Shown here: positions 1 to 8,740 of the stretch, piece after piece
How positions within the stretch are numbered: position 1 is the first letter of the stretch
How the letters are laid out: each line of letters starts with the position of its first letter
Position numbers and translations under genes: made by a program
DNA from: Methanolacinia paynteri
GTDB taxonomy: Archaea; Halobacteriota; Methanomicrobia; Methanomicrobiales; Methanomicrobiaceae
Assembly (NCBI RefSeq): GCF_000784355.1
Contig: NZ_KN360943.1
Span: 1 to 33,305, forward strand
Length of the DNA stretch: 33,305 nt
Reading direction: 5' to 3'
The notes under the pieces: generated by a model
What the model was told of the DNA's origin: nothing
The model's database searches: none
The model's input: the letters and a program-made list of their open reading frames with translations, nothing else

Positions 1-451
1 CATAAGATCCGTCGTCAGTCGATATCTTTACCTCACCGCAGTTGCCGAGCCGGTCCCTGAACGGGATCTCCGATTCCCTCTGCGCTCCCTGAAGGAATGT
101 CTCAACTCTCCCCGAAAGGGCGATCGTTCGTAGCGGTGCTGCACCGACACCACCAGCAACGGCCAGAACTTTTCCTTTGGGTGAGAAGCCGTTGCCAAGC
201 GGACCTTTTATTCCGAGCTTCTGCCCTTCTTCATATGAAAACAGGGCCTCCGTTGCCTCACCGATCTTCTGTACGGTTATCGAGTTCTCCGAGGAAAATC
301 CCATCGGAACCTCGTCCACTCCCGGAACCCACACCATGCAGAACTGGCCCGGATTGATTATAAACTTCCTGTCGAATTCAATAGTTCTTATATTGGGCGT
401 TTCTTCGAATACGCCGGTCACTGTAACAGGGATCGATCTCTGATCACTCAT
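1..451 (-). CDS. pyrK: Dihydroorotate dehydrogenase electron transfer subunit (partial)
   Basis: The leftward frame begins at ATG 451 and stays open to the window edge, so about 150 N-terminal residues are visible and the C-terminal [2Fe-2S] cysteines are missing. PyrK passes electrons between NAD, FAD and a 2Fe-2S cluster and serves the class 1B dihydroorotate dehydrogenase of pyrimidine synthesis in the cytosol. Visible family marks are the FAD-domain strand GQFCMVWVPG, a PMGFSSEN segment where many relatives have RPYS/RPFS, and the nucleotide-binding GGVGAAPL. The start lies 8 nt inside the end of pyrD, which supports translational coupling. The product name rests on these motifs together with the pyrD neighbour. 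Confidence 0.9.
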   Translation of the reverse strand, partial: MSDQRSIPVTVTGVFEETPNIRTIEFDRKFIINPGQFCMVWVPGVDEVPMGFSSENSITVQKIGEATEALFSYEEGQKLGIKGPLGNGFSPKGKVLAVAGGVGAAPLRTIALSGRVETFLQGAQRESEIPFRDRLGNCGEVKISTDDGSY

Positions 452-1334
452 GCGCACACCCCACGATCTCTTCGGCAGGCATTCCGTCTTTGGAATATAA
501 TTCACCGGATATCTTTTCGAATATATCGACACCGTTCAGGACCGCACTTCCGATCTCCACCGCACTCGCACCTGCCATCATCATCTCTATTACATTGTCC
601 GCAGACGAGACCCCGCCGCATCCCACGATCGGGATTTCGCATGCCTCATAGAGATCCCATACGCATTTGACGGCGATGGGGAGGATCGCATCACCCGAAA
701 GCCCACCGGAACCGTTGCCGAGCATTGGCTTTCTGAGATCGGTGGATATCCTCATGGCACGAACGGTGTTGATCGCAACCAGTGCCGAAGCCCCTCCCCT
801 CTCCGCAGCGGTTCCGCAGTCGGCGATGCTGGTGACGTTCGGGGTGAGCTTAACCCATACCGGCTTTCCGGTTTTCGAGACCGCACGGGTGCACTCGTAG
901 ACCAGATCAGGGTCCGATCCGATCTGCGCTCCGTATCCTTCCGCATGGGGACAGGATACGTTCAGCTCGAAGCCCGCCGCACTGTCCATAAACCATGAGG
1001 CCACTTCTGCGAATTCTTCCGAGTTCGCGCCGAATATACTTGCGATTACAGATTTGCCCTTCAGGGGAGCTATCTCTTCCGTGAAATCACGTGAAGGGTT
1101 TGGAAGCCCCATCGCGTTGATTAGAGCTCCGTCGAGAACCTGAACGCACGGGCCCTTGTGCCCCTCTTTGGGGTACGGCCCGATAGACTTGGTGACCACG
1201 CCGCCGGCACCGGACTCAAGAATCCTGTTTAAGGATGCGCCGGTCGTCCCCAGAACACCTGCAGCAAGAATAAGATGATTTTTCAGATCGATTCCGCCCA
1301 CCGAGACGGAATCTTTTAAATTCAACGTTATCAT
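444..1334 (-). CDS. pyrD: Dihydroorotate dehydrogenase, class 1B catalytic subunit
   Basis: This 296-residue FMN TIM-barrel enzyme oxidises dihydroorotate to orotate, the fourth step of UMP synthesis. The substrate loop NAMGLPNP lies near residues 73-80. ELNVSCPH (123-130) carries Cys128, and class 1 enzymes use Cys rather than Ser as the catalytic base. KLTPNV (162-167) and NT (189-190) are further FMN/substrate contacts, and the phosphate-binding GCGGVSS and GASAVEIGSA motifs follow near the C-terminus. The overlapping pyrK gene indicates the NAD-linked 1B heterotetramer. The ATG at 1334 has no clear Shine-Dalgarno site, so a leaderless or short-leader transcript from the divergent promoter region is possible. 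Length is normal for the family. Confidence 0.96.
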   Translation of the reverse strand: MITLNLKDSVSVGGIDLKNHLILAAGVLGTTGASLNRILESGAGGVVTKSIGPYPKEGHKGPCVQVLDGALINAMGLPNPSRDFTEEIAPLKGKSVIASIFGANSEEFAEVASWFMDSAAGFELNVSCPHAEGYGAQIGSDPDLVYECTRAVSKTGKPVWVKLTPNVTSIADCGTAAERGGASALVAINTVRAMRISTDLRKPMLGNGSGGLSGDAILPIAVKCVWDLYEACEIPIVGCGGVSSADNVIEMMMAGASAVEIGSAVLNGVDIFEKISGELYSKDGMPAEEIVGCAHE

Positions 1335-1393
1335 CAGGAATAGAAATTAAATTGTAGCTATTATTATTTTAGCATAATCCAAACCATCTATGA
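1335..1393. promoter_or_regulatory. Divergent promoter region, pyrD / malate dehydrogenase
   Basis: This 59-nt AT-rich gap separates two divergent starts and must hold the promoters for both directions unless they lie inside the genes. The stretch around 1352-1378 is rich in TATA-like sequence (for example TTATTATTTTAGCATAA). I cannot assign the two TATA boxes individually. An out-of-frame ATG sits 4 nt before the malate dehydrogenase start. Confidence 0.4.
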
Positions 1394-2260
1394 ATGACAG
1401 TCCTCTCGATACTGGGTGCAGGCAAGATCGGCGGCGAGGTTGCATTTTTATCCGCAGCCACCGGAATTGCCGGTGAAATACATCTTTTCGACATAAACAA
1501 ACCCCTCCTTGAGGCACAGAGGCTCGATCTTCTCCATACAGGACTCGACATCAGTATCGATACAGATCCTGAAAACATCCGCAACTCCGATATCATCCTC
1601 TTTGCAGCGGGAATGGCGAGGAATCCGCAGATAAAGACCAGGGCGGATCTTCTCGACGTCAATATCCGCGTCGCATCCGAGTGCATGAAATGCATAAACA
1701 GTTTTGACGGGGTGTTCATTGCCGTTACAAATCCGATGGACGCTCTAAATTATTATTTCTGCACAAAAGGCGGGATTGAAAGAGAGAAGTGCATCGGCTT
1801 CGGCGGACAGCTTGACACGGCAAGACTCCACCTGTTCCTGAAGGAGAAAGGAATTGCCCCCGACAATACCGCGCAGGCCCTGGGAGAGCACGGAGAATTT
1901 CAGGTGCCGGTCTTTTCGGGTCTTAAGGAAGAAGTCCCGACCGACCTGCGCGAGGAGATCCTTTCGATGATGCGTGGAGCGAGTATGCCGGTTATCAAGG
2001 GAAAAGGCGGAACGGTATTCGGCCCGGCGCAGAATATAGTCGATCTAATCAGGATCATATCGCAGGATTTGCGCGAGACGGTCCCGTGCTCCTGCGCCCT
2101 CGACGGCGAATACGGGATCTCCTCCTGCTCGATGGGAGTCCCGGCAGTAATCGGGCGTGAAGGCATACTCCGGATCGAAGAGACAGATCTTGACGAATGG
2201 GAGATGAACAAAATGAACGAAGCGGCGGAGCACCTGAAAACGCTCTGCGGGAGATTCTGA
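1394..2260 (+). CDS. mdh: Malate dehydrogenase (LDH/MDH superfamily)
   Basis: This 288-residue NAD(P)-dependent 2-hydroxyacid dehydrogenase most likely interconverts malate and oxaloacetate in the partial TCA pathway methanogens use for biosynthesis. The Rossmann motif GAGKIGG (8-14) and Asp33 (nicotinamide-dinucleotide ribose) are present. The substrate loop has Arg76 and Arg83, TNP has Asn113, the catalytic pair is Asp141/Arg144 in GGQLDTAR, and the catalytic His166 is in GEHGE. An arginine in the specificity loop favours malate over lactate, but the loop spacing is one residue longer than in typical MDH, so lactate dehydrogenase activity is not excluded. It is slightly short for the family (about 310). 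It heads a long rightward gene run, and the polymerase starts one nucleotide after its stop. Confidence 0.88.
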   Translation: MTVLSILGAGKIGGEVAFLSAATGIAGEIHLFDINKPLLEAQRLDLLHTGLDISIDTDPENIRNSDIILFAAGMARNPQIKTRADLLDVNIRVASECMKCINSFDGVFIAVTNPMDALNYYFCTKGGIEREKCIGFGGQLDTARLHLFLKEKGIAPDNTAQALGEHGEFQVPVFSGLKEEVPTDLREEILSMMRGASMPVIKGKGGTVFGPAQNIVDLIRIISQDLRETVPCSCALDGEYGISSCSMGVPAVIGREGILRIEETDLDEWEMNKMNEAAEHLKTLCGRF

Positions 2261-2261
2261 G

Positions 2262-4664
2262 ATGGGTCATAAACAGGAGCAGGAGCCGTCACAGCCGGTC
2301 TCTGTCGCCATCAACCAGGTCGAATACTCGAACACTGCGGAAGGATCGATCGTTCATATCCTCGGACGGGACGAATCAGGGAAAGCGCACGAGATCAGGG
2401 TGAAAGGATTCAGGCCGTACTTTTATGCACCTGTCGGGCAGGCTGAAATGGTCCCGACTCCGGATTCGACCGAAGTAGATCTTACAAAGGAATATACTTC
2501 GATAAGAGGCGAAAAACTCCGGCGAATCTATACAAGGACTCCGGGAGATGTCAGGGAAGTCAGGGACAGGTACACCCATTTCGAAGCCGACATCCTCTTC
2601 ACCACGCGGTTTATGATCGACTGCGGTATCACCGGGGGGATTACCGTCCCTTCAGATTATGCAGATTACACCGAAGTCAGCCCGTGCAACCTGAGCGTCT
2701 CACCCCGGATCTGCATGATGGATATCGAATGCGAGGACCTAAACGGCTTTCCCGATCCCAACCGCGACAGGATCAACTGTATCACGTGCTGGGACTCATA
2801 CGACGATCATTATACCACTTTCTTCTGGAAGAACGAGGATTCACCATTTAAGGGCAGCATCAAACCGTCGCTGGAAAATCATACCGTGCAGGAATTCGAT
2901 ACCGAAAAAGGACTCCTGACGGCACTGGTATCCTACATACGTGAAAAAGATCCCGATATAATGTCGGGCTGGAATTTCGTAGACTTCGATATTCCCTACA
3001 CTCTCGGAAGGATGAAAAACCTGAATATTCACGAGGATGCACTTTCCAGGCTTCCCGGGGTTTCTTCGAGAGCTCCCGTAAGGGGTAGGGCCATATTCGA
3101 TCTTCTGACTGCATACAAAAAGATGCAGGGAGCGAGGAAGGAATCATACAGACTTGATGCAATCGGGGAGGAAGAACTCGGCGAGGGAAAGATCAGGTAC
3201 ACCGGGACGATATCAGAACTCTGGATCGAAGACCCCCAGACTCTCGTTGACTATAACCTGAAGGATGTCGAACTCTGCGTAGGGATCAACAAAAAGAACG
3301 ATATTATCGAGTTCTACCAGGAGATCGCGAGGTACGTCGGATGCCCGCTCGACAACACCATAAATTCCTCAAACATCGTCGATATCTTCGTCCTGCGAAA
3401 GGCTCACGGGAAGTACGTGCTTCCATCGAAAGGATTTGCAAATGCAGAGGAGTTCGAGGGTGCGACTGTATTCGACCCGTCACGCGGGGTGAAGGAGAAC
3501 GTCGTCGTCCTCGACCTGAAATCCCTCTACCCGATGTGTATGATGACGATCAACGCATCGCCGGAGACCAAAGATCCTAACGGCGAACTGCATGCCCCTA
3601 ACGGGATCAGGTTCAGGAAAGAGCCCGACGGTCTCACGAGGAGCATAATCAGCGATCTGCTTGCTGAAAGGGACGAAAAGAAGGCACTCAGGAATAAATA
3701 CGAATACGGATCCCCCGAGTACAAACTCTACGACATCCAGCAGAATGTAATGAAGGTAATAATGAACACCTACTACGGTGTCAGCGGATATGCAAGGTTC
3801 AGGCTGTACGACAGGGAGATCGGTTCGGCCGTCACATCCGTCGGAAGGGCGATAATCGAACACACGCGAAATGTCATAGAAAAGATGGGATTCACCGTCC
3901 TGTATGGTGATACCGACAGCTGCATGATCCAGCTTCCTCCACTCGACAGGGAAGAGACCATAAACACCGCACGTGAGATCGAGGCGGAACTCAACTCAAG
4001 TTACTCCACCTTCGCAAGGGAAGCGCTCGGGGCCGAGAAACATTACTTCTCAATAAAATTCGAGAAGATCTACAAGCGGTTCTTCCAGGCCGGACGGAAG
4101 AAGAGATACGCGGGACATCTCGTCTGGAAAGAGGGACAGGATATAGACAAGATAGACATCGTCGGATTCGAGATGAAGAGGAGCGACTCCTCCCACATGA
4201 CCAAGGTGGTCCAGCTTCATGTGATGGAGCTGATCCTGAAGGGGTCCGAGATCTCAGAACTCAAGGCATACCTCAAAGAGATTATCACCGGGTACAGGAA
4301 AGGCCGCTATTCGCTCGATGATATCGGCGTTCCGGGAGGGATCGGCAAGGCCCTCGATGCATACGAAACCAAAGACGCACAGGTCCGCGGCGCGATGTAT
4401 TCGAATAAATACCTTGGGACCGATTTCAAGAGAGGCAGCAAACCGAAGCGTGTCTACATCAAAAATGTCACATCGAAGTATCCTAAGACGGATGTAATCT
4501 GTTTCGAATACGCCGACCAGGTGCCGCCGGAATTCATAGTGGACTACGAGACCATGCTTGAAAAGAGCATCAAGCAGCCCATATCAAGAATTATCGAGGC
4601 TATAGGGCTGAAGTGGGATGACATCGACCCGTCGAGAACGACGCTCTTCGATTTCGGGATGTAG
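2262..4664 (+). CDS. polB: Family B replicative DNA polymerase (PolB)
   Basis: This 800-residue DNA polymerase has a 3'-5' exonuclease and a polymerase domain. Exo I is DIECED with Asp154/Glu156, Exo II is WNFVDFDIPY, and Exo III is YNLKDVELC. Polymerase motif A is DLKSLYP (418-424), motif B is KVIMNTYYG (from Lys498), and motif C is YGDTDS (548-553) with both metal-binding aspartates. KKRY follows in the palm. All catalytic residues are intact, so it is an active, proofreading enzyme, probably one of the main replicases beside the archaeal PolD. It starts 1 nt after the malate dehydrogenase stop, so translation is probably coupled, although there is no obvious functional link between the two. 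Confidence 0.97.
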   Translation: MGHKQEQEPSQPVSVAINQVEYSNTAEGSIVHILGRDESGKAHEIRVKGFRPYFYAPVGQAEMVPTPDSTEVDLTKEYTSIRGEKLRRIYTRTPGDVREVRDRYTHFEADILFTTRFMIDCGITGGITVPSDYADYTEVSPCNLSVSPRICMMDIECEDLNGFPDPNRDRINCITCWDSYDDHYTTFFWKNEDSPFKGSIKPSLENHTVQEFDTEKGLLTALVSYIREKDPDIMSGWNFVDFDIPYTLGRMKNLNIHEDALSRLPGVSSRAPVRGRAIFDLLTAYKKMQGARKESYRLDAIGEEELGEGKIRYTGTISELWIEDPQTLVDYNLKDVELCVGINKKNDIIEFYQEIARYVGCPLDNTINSSNIVDIFVLRKAHGKYVLPSKGFANAEEFEGATVFDPSRGVKENVVVLDLKSLYPMCMMTINASPETKDPNGELHAPNGIRFRKEPDGLTRSIISDLLAERDEKKALRNKYEYGSPEYKLYDIQQNVMKVIMNTYYGVSGYARFRLYDREIGSAVTSVGRAIIEHTRNVIEKMGFTVLYGDTDSCMIQLPPLDREETINTAREIEAELNSSYSTFAREALGAEKHYFSIKFEKIYKRFFQAGRKKRYAGHLVWKEGQDIDKIDIVGFEMKRSDSSHMTKVVQLHVMELILKGSEISELKAYLKEIITGYRKGRYSLDDIGVPGGIGKALDAYETKDAQVRGAMYSNKYLGTDFKRGSKPKRVYIKNVTSKYPKTDVICFEYADQVPPEFIVDYETMLEKSIKQPISRIIEAIGLKWDDIDPSRTTLFDFGM

Positions 4665-4691
4665 AGGCAACGATAAAATCAGGATTATATT

Positions 4692-5693
4692 ATGAGCATG
4701 AAGATCACCGGATGGATAGAGCACGGGGGAAAGATCCTCTCGGACGAAGAGATCATGAACGCGACCGGGGGAGGCTCTCCTCTCCTTTGCAGTTGCGGCG
4801 GCGAATTTTACATTGAGTGGGACGACTGCCGGGCGAGGGATCACCTCGGCATCATTCCCGGAGATTGTCCTCCGGGAAAGATCGTGTGCGACGGGAAGGA
4901 GAGATGCAGCATCTTCCCGGAGATCCCGGATCTCAGTCTCGACGATGCAATAATACAGTCCATCCGGCTCAGGAGCGATGAAGGCGTTGTTGCATTCTCG
5001 GGAGGTGTCGACTCCGCGCTTGTCGCGGCAGTCTCCGACAGACCGGCGATTACCGTCGGCATCAGCGGCTGCCACGACATCATTCACTCGAAAGAGGTTG
5101 CAGAACTGGCAGGACTGAAGTCTCATACGATCTGTGAGATTGAAACCGACGAGATAGAACCGGTGTTGAAAAAGGTTCTCAGGGTAATCCCGAGAAAGAC
5201 GCCACTCGACGCATCGATCGCGGCCACGCTCTTCTTCGTTGCACGATGGGCGTCTGCAAACGGTCACAAGAGAATACTTGCAGGCCAGGGGGCCGACGAG
5301 CTTTTCGGCGGCTACGCCCGCTATCTTGAGCCCGGCGATCCTGCTGAAAAACTGAAAACGGATTTCGAAGGTCTCTCCGTCCAGTCCAAACGCGATCAGG
5401 CGGTCGCATCGATCCACGGGACATATGTCTCGTGCCCGTACCTCGACATGAGAGTGGTGCGCGCTTCGCAGGCACTACCACCCGGCGGAATGGTCCGTGA
5501 AGGTATCAGAAAATACCCCCTGAGAGCGGTCGCCGCATCGCATATGCCCGAAGAAGCAGCCTTTTACAGCAAGAAAGCGATGCAGTACGGGAGCGGAGTG
5601 TGGAAAGAAATCCAGAGACTTGCACGTAAAAACGGTTATAAAAATTCGGTGCAACGGTACATAGATCAATTGATTAATCAAATTAATCCCTGA
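4692..5693 (+). CDS. Asparagine synthase-like PP-loop protein without the glutaminase cysteine
   Basis: This 333-residue protein has the ATP-pyrophosphatase (synthetase) half of AsnB: the PP-loop SGGVDS at 103-108 and GQGADELFGGY at 198-208. The usual N-terminal glutamine-hydrolysing domain is reduced to about 85 residues and lacks a Cys at position 2, so it cannot hydrolyse glutamine in the known way. The residual segment WDDCRARDHLG (43-53) resembles the end of that Ntn domain, and residues 33-72 carry several Cys. It may adenylate aspartate or another carboxylate and use free ammonia or a partner. It sits 11 nt before gatC, so a link to aspartate/asparagine amidation is tempting but unproven. 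An alternative ATG lies at codon 3. Confidence 0.8.
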   Translation: MSMKITGWIEHGGKILSDEEIMNATGGGSPLLCSCGGEFYIEWDDCRARDHLGIIPGDCPPGKIVCDGKERCSIFPEIPDLSLDDAIIQSIRLRSDEGVVAFSGGVDSALVAAVSDRPAITVGISGCHDIIHSKEVAELAGLKSHTICEIETDEIEPVLKKVLRVIPRKTPLDASIAATLFFVARWASANGHKRILAGQGADELFGGYARYLEPGDPAEKLKTDFEGLSVQSKRDQAVASIHGTYVSCPYLDMRVVRASQALPPGGMVREGIRKYPLRAVAASHMPEEAAFYSKKAMQYGSGVWKEIQRLARKNGYKNSVQRYIDQLINQINP

Positions 5694-5704
5694 GGGTTCA
5701 TTAA

Positions 5705-5974
5705 ATGGTCACAAAGGAAGAAGTCGAAAAAATAGCGCAATTGGCTGATATTACAATAGATAAAGAAAAATTGAGCGGATTTACCGGTCAGTTTAATAAT
5801 ATACTGGAATACTTTGACATACTTGACAGTGTCGGGATGGATGAAATGGAAGAGTCTGATCTCTATAATGTGCTGAGGGAAGATGTCGTGACGCCTCCGC
5901 TCACACAGGAGGAGGCGCTTGAAAATGCCGGCGAGACCGAGGAAGGATTCATCGTGGCGCCAAAGGTGATGTAA
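5705..5974 (+). CDS. gatC: Asp/Glu-tRNA amidotransferase subunit C
   Basis: This 89-residue small subunit wraps around GatA in the GatCAB complex that converts misacylated Asp-tRNA(Asn) to Asn-tRNA(Asn); in bacteria it also acts on Glu-tRNA(Gln). The family pattern is clear: an N-terminal helix with VEKIAQLADI, the FNNILEYFDIL helix, and the LREDVVTPPLTQEEAL segment, ending in FIVAPKVM. A GAGGGT ribosome binding site precedes ATG 5705. Its stop shares one base with the gatA start (TAATG), which indicates coupling. Length is normal. Confidence 0.95.
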   Translation: MVTKEEVEKIAQLADITIDKEKLSGFTGQFNNILEYFDILDSVGMDEMEESDLYNVLREDVVTPPLTQEEALENAGETEEGFIVAPKVM

Positions 5975-7278
5975 TGCCGGAAATTTTTGAAATTACATGC
6001 GAAGATAAGAACAACGCCTTTATAACCCTCCTCAAATCCGCGGAATATGAAACAGGCAGGATTCTCTCCGGGATACCCGTCGCCGTCAAGGACAACATAT
6101 CTACAAAGGGAATCGAGACTACAGCCGGCTCGAAGATTCTCCAGGGATATATCCCGCCATACGATGCACATGTTGTCGCGATGCTGAAAAAAGAGGGCGC
6201 AGCGATCGTGGGCAAGACGAACATGGATGAATTCGGAATGGGAACGACCACCGAAAATTCGGCATTCAGCCCCACCACAAACCCCTGCGATCCGACAAGA
6301 GTCCCGGGCGGATCGTCAGGCGGAAGTGCGGCGGCCATCGCCTCGGGGATGGTCCCGATGGCTCTCGGCAGCGATACGGGAGGATCGATCAGGTGCCCCG
6401 CTTCCTTCTGCGGGATCGTAGGGCTGAAGCCGACATACGGAAGGGTCTCGCGTTACGGCCTGATCGCATACTCGAACTCTCTCGAACAGATCGGTCCGAT
6501 GGCAAAGGACGTCAGCGGAGTCTCGACCCTTATGAAAGTAATCTCCGCCCCGGACGAATTCGATTCAACGGCATACCACAACCAGTATACCCATGATCCA
6601 GATCCTGAGAGCATCAAAGGAAAGAAGATCGGGATACCCTCGGAATATTTTGGTGAGGGTGTGGACGAGAGAGTCGCCGAAAAAGTAAGAGATGCCATTG
6701 GTGTCCTCGAAGAGCTCGGGGCCGAGACCGTGGAATGCAGCATTCCCAGCATGAGCTATGCGCTTGCAGCATACTATGTTACTTGCACAAGCGAGGCATC
6801 GTCGAATCTCTCAAGGTTCGACGGGATAAGGTTCGGCCCGAAGGTTGAGGCAAAGCGCCGCTGGCATGAAGAATTCAGGGACTTCAGGGGAGAATACTTC
6901 GGCGAAGAGGTAATCAGGAGGATCATGCTCGGAACCTTCGCCCTCTCTGCCGGATATTACGGGAAGTATTATGCAAAGGCACAGGTCGCAAAGCAGAACG
7001 TAAGAAAGGACTTCCTCAGGGTCTTAAAGGAAGTCGACGTGCTCGCAGGGCCGACCATGCCGAATATCGCCTATAAGCTTGGCGAAAAGAGCGATCCGCT
7101 TGAGATGTACCTGAGCGATATCCTGACCGTTCCTGCAAACCTTGCAGGAGTTCCGGCGATATCCGTACCTTGCGGAAAGGTGGATAATATGCCGGTCGGT
7201 CTCCAGATCCTCGGAAAACACTTCGACGACGAGACGGTGATCGATACTGCGGCAGCATACGAACAGGAGGCGGCGTAA
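5974..7278 (+). CDS. gatA: Asp/Glu-tRNA amidotransferase subunit A
   Basis: This 434-residue amidase-signature glutaminase releases ammonia from glutamine for the tRNA amidation done by GatB. The catalytic Ser-cisSer-Lys triad is visible as Lys39 (VAVKDN), Ser114 (GGSSGGS) and Ser138 (DTGGSIR). The 75- and 24-residue spacings equal those in characterised GatA enzymes. The N-terminus is about 40 residues shorter than in bacterial GatA (about 485), as is common in archaea. It overlaps gatC by one base and directly abuts gatB, giving a complete gatCAB operon. Confidence 0.97.
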   Translation: MPEIFEITCEDKNNAFITLLKSAEYETGRILSGIPVAVKDNISTKGIETTAGSKILQGYIPPYDAHVVAMLKKEGAAIVGKTNMDEFGMGTTTENSAFSPTTNPCDPTRVPGGSSGGSAAAIASGMVPMALGSDTGGSIRCPASFCGIVGLKPTYGRVSRYGLIAYSNSLEQIGPMAKDVSGVSTLMKVISAPDEFDSTAYHNQYTHDPDPESIKGKKIGIPSEYFGEGVDERVAEKVRDAIGVLEELGAETVECSIPSMSYALAAYYVTCTSEASSNLSRFDGIRFGPKVEAKRRWHEEFRDFRGEYFGEEVIRRIMLGTFALSAGYYGKYYAKAQVAKQNVRKDFLRVLKEVDVLAGPTMPNIAYKLGEKSDPLEMYLSDILTVPANLAGVPAISVPCGKVDNMPVGLQILGKHFDDETVIDTAAAYEQEAA

Positions 7279-8733
7279 ATGAGCGAAACGGGCGAACAAA
7301 AAATAGACGTGAACAAACTCAAAGTCATTATCGGACTTGAGATTCACTGCCAGCTCAATACGAAGACAAAACTGTTCTGCGGGTGCTCGACCGACTACAG
7401 GGACAGCGAACCCAACACCCATGTATGCCCGATATGCCTGGGACTACCAGGAGCGTTGCCCAAACTCAACAGGCAGGCCGTGATATACGCCCTCAAGGTC
7501 GCCAAGGCGCTCAACCTCGAAATCCCGGAGTATTCTGAATTCTCAAGAAAGAACTACTTCTATCCGGACCTCCCGAAGGGCTACCAGATCAGCCAGTACG
7601 ACAAGCCGGTCGCGATCAAAGGCATTCTCTCGGTGGACGACGACGAAGGGCACGAGAAAAATATCCGCATCAGGAGGATACACCTCGAAGAGGACCCCGG
7701 GAGACTTGTCCATAAAACCAGCAGGGACCGTGCCGGATATTCACTCGTCGATTACAACCGTTCCTCGATCCCACTGATCGAGATCGTCACCGAACCCGAT
7801 CTTTCATCTCCGAAAGAGGCACGCCGTTTCCTGAACAAACTCAGGACGACACTCGAATATCTCGAGGTCTTCGACGGCGAGAAGGAAGGGTCCATCAGGG
7901 TCGATGCGAACATCTCGCTCGAAGGACACAACAGGGTGGAATGCAAGAACATCTCCTCTTACAAGGGTGTCGAAAAAGCGCTCACCTTCGAGATAACAAG
8001 GCAGAGGAACATGATCCGCAGGGGCCAGGAGATCCTGATGGAGACCCGCCACTTCATGGAGGCACGCGGTATCACCCAGGGATCGAGATCAAAAGAGGAG
8101 GAGAACGATTACCGCTACTTCCCCGAACCCGACCTCAGGCCCCTGAAGGTCAGTGAATGGGCGGACGAAATCGAGCTTCCCGAACTGCCGGACGCACGCC
8201 GCGAGCGGTTCATGAAAACATACGGGATCTCGCTCAACCACTCGAAGACCCTTACAGGAGATCTCAAAGTCGCCGACTTCTATGAGAAGATCGCATTATG
8301 CGACCCGGTTCTTACTGCGACCCTTGTATCAGACACACTTCTCGGGGAACTCTACTACAGGGACATGAAGATAACGGATGTGCCCCCGGACTGCTTCAAA
8401 GATCTCGTCATCCTGCTGAAAGACAACGAGATTACCGACAGGGTCTCGGTGGATATCCTCCGCATGATCCTCGACGGGATAAAGGAAGGAAAAGAACCGG
8501 AGATGCCTTCGGATATGGTACAACGTTTGGGTCTGTCAAAAGGCGACGATGATGAATTCGGCGATATCATCGCAAAAGTGATCGAAGCCAACCCGCAGGC
8601 AGTGGAAGATTTCAAATCTGGAAATACAAACGCAGTCAACTTCCTTGTAGGCCAGGTCATGAAAGAGACCAGGGGCAGGGCCGATCCCAAGGCGATTGCA
8701 CCGAAAATCATAAAGCATATCAATATGGAGTAG
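7279..8733 (+). CDS. gatB: Asp/Glu-tRNA amidotransferase subunit B
   Basis: This 484-residue subunit binds the misacylated tRNA and performs ATP-dependent transamidation with ammonia channelled from GatA. Near the start are GLEIHCQLNTKTKLFCGC and HVCPICLG, supplying the four zinc cysteines (34, 36, 50, 53). YPDLPKGYQISQYD and the FMEARGITQGSRSKEEENDY region are typical of the cradle domain. The C-terminal YqeY-like tail (about 385-484) contacts the tRNA elbow. It starts immediately after the gatA stop, and topA follows after 7 nt. The presence of GatB rather than GatE marks this as the Asn-directed type in archaea, where Gln-tRNA is usually made by GatDE. Confidence 0.97.
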   Translation: MSETGEQKIDVNKLKVIIGLEIHCQLNTKTKLFCGCSTDYRDSEPNTHVCPICLGLPGALPKLNRQAVIYALKVAKALNLEIPEYSEFSRKNYFYPDLPKGYQISQYDKPVAIKGILSVDDDEGHEKNIRIRRIHLEEDPGRLVHKTSRDRAGYSLVDYNRSSIPLIEIVTEPDLSSPKEARRFLNKLRTTLEYLEVFDGEKEGSIRVDANISLEGHNRVECKNISSYKGVEKALTFEITRQRNMIRRGQEILMETRHFMEARGITQGSRSKEEENDYRYFPEPDLRPLKVSEWADEIELPELPDARRERFMKTYGISLNHSKTLTGDLKVADFYEKIALCDPVLTATLVSDTLLGELYYRDMKITDVPPDCFKDLVILLKDNEITDRVSVDILRMILDGIKEGKEPEMPSDMVQRLGLSKGDDDEFGDIIAKVIEANPQAVEDFKSGNTNAVNFLVGQVMKETRGRADPKAIAPKIIKHINME

Positions 8734-8740
8734 AATTCAG

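Noticed and set aside
4584..5417. Long minus-strand frame of 277 codons opposite polB and the asparagine synthase-like gene
   Set aside because: It lies entirely opposite well-supported genes and has no recognisable domain; a by-product of codon bias.
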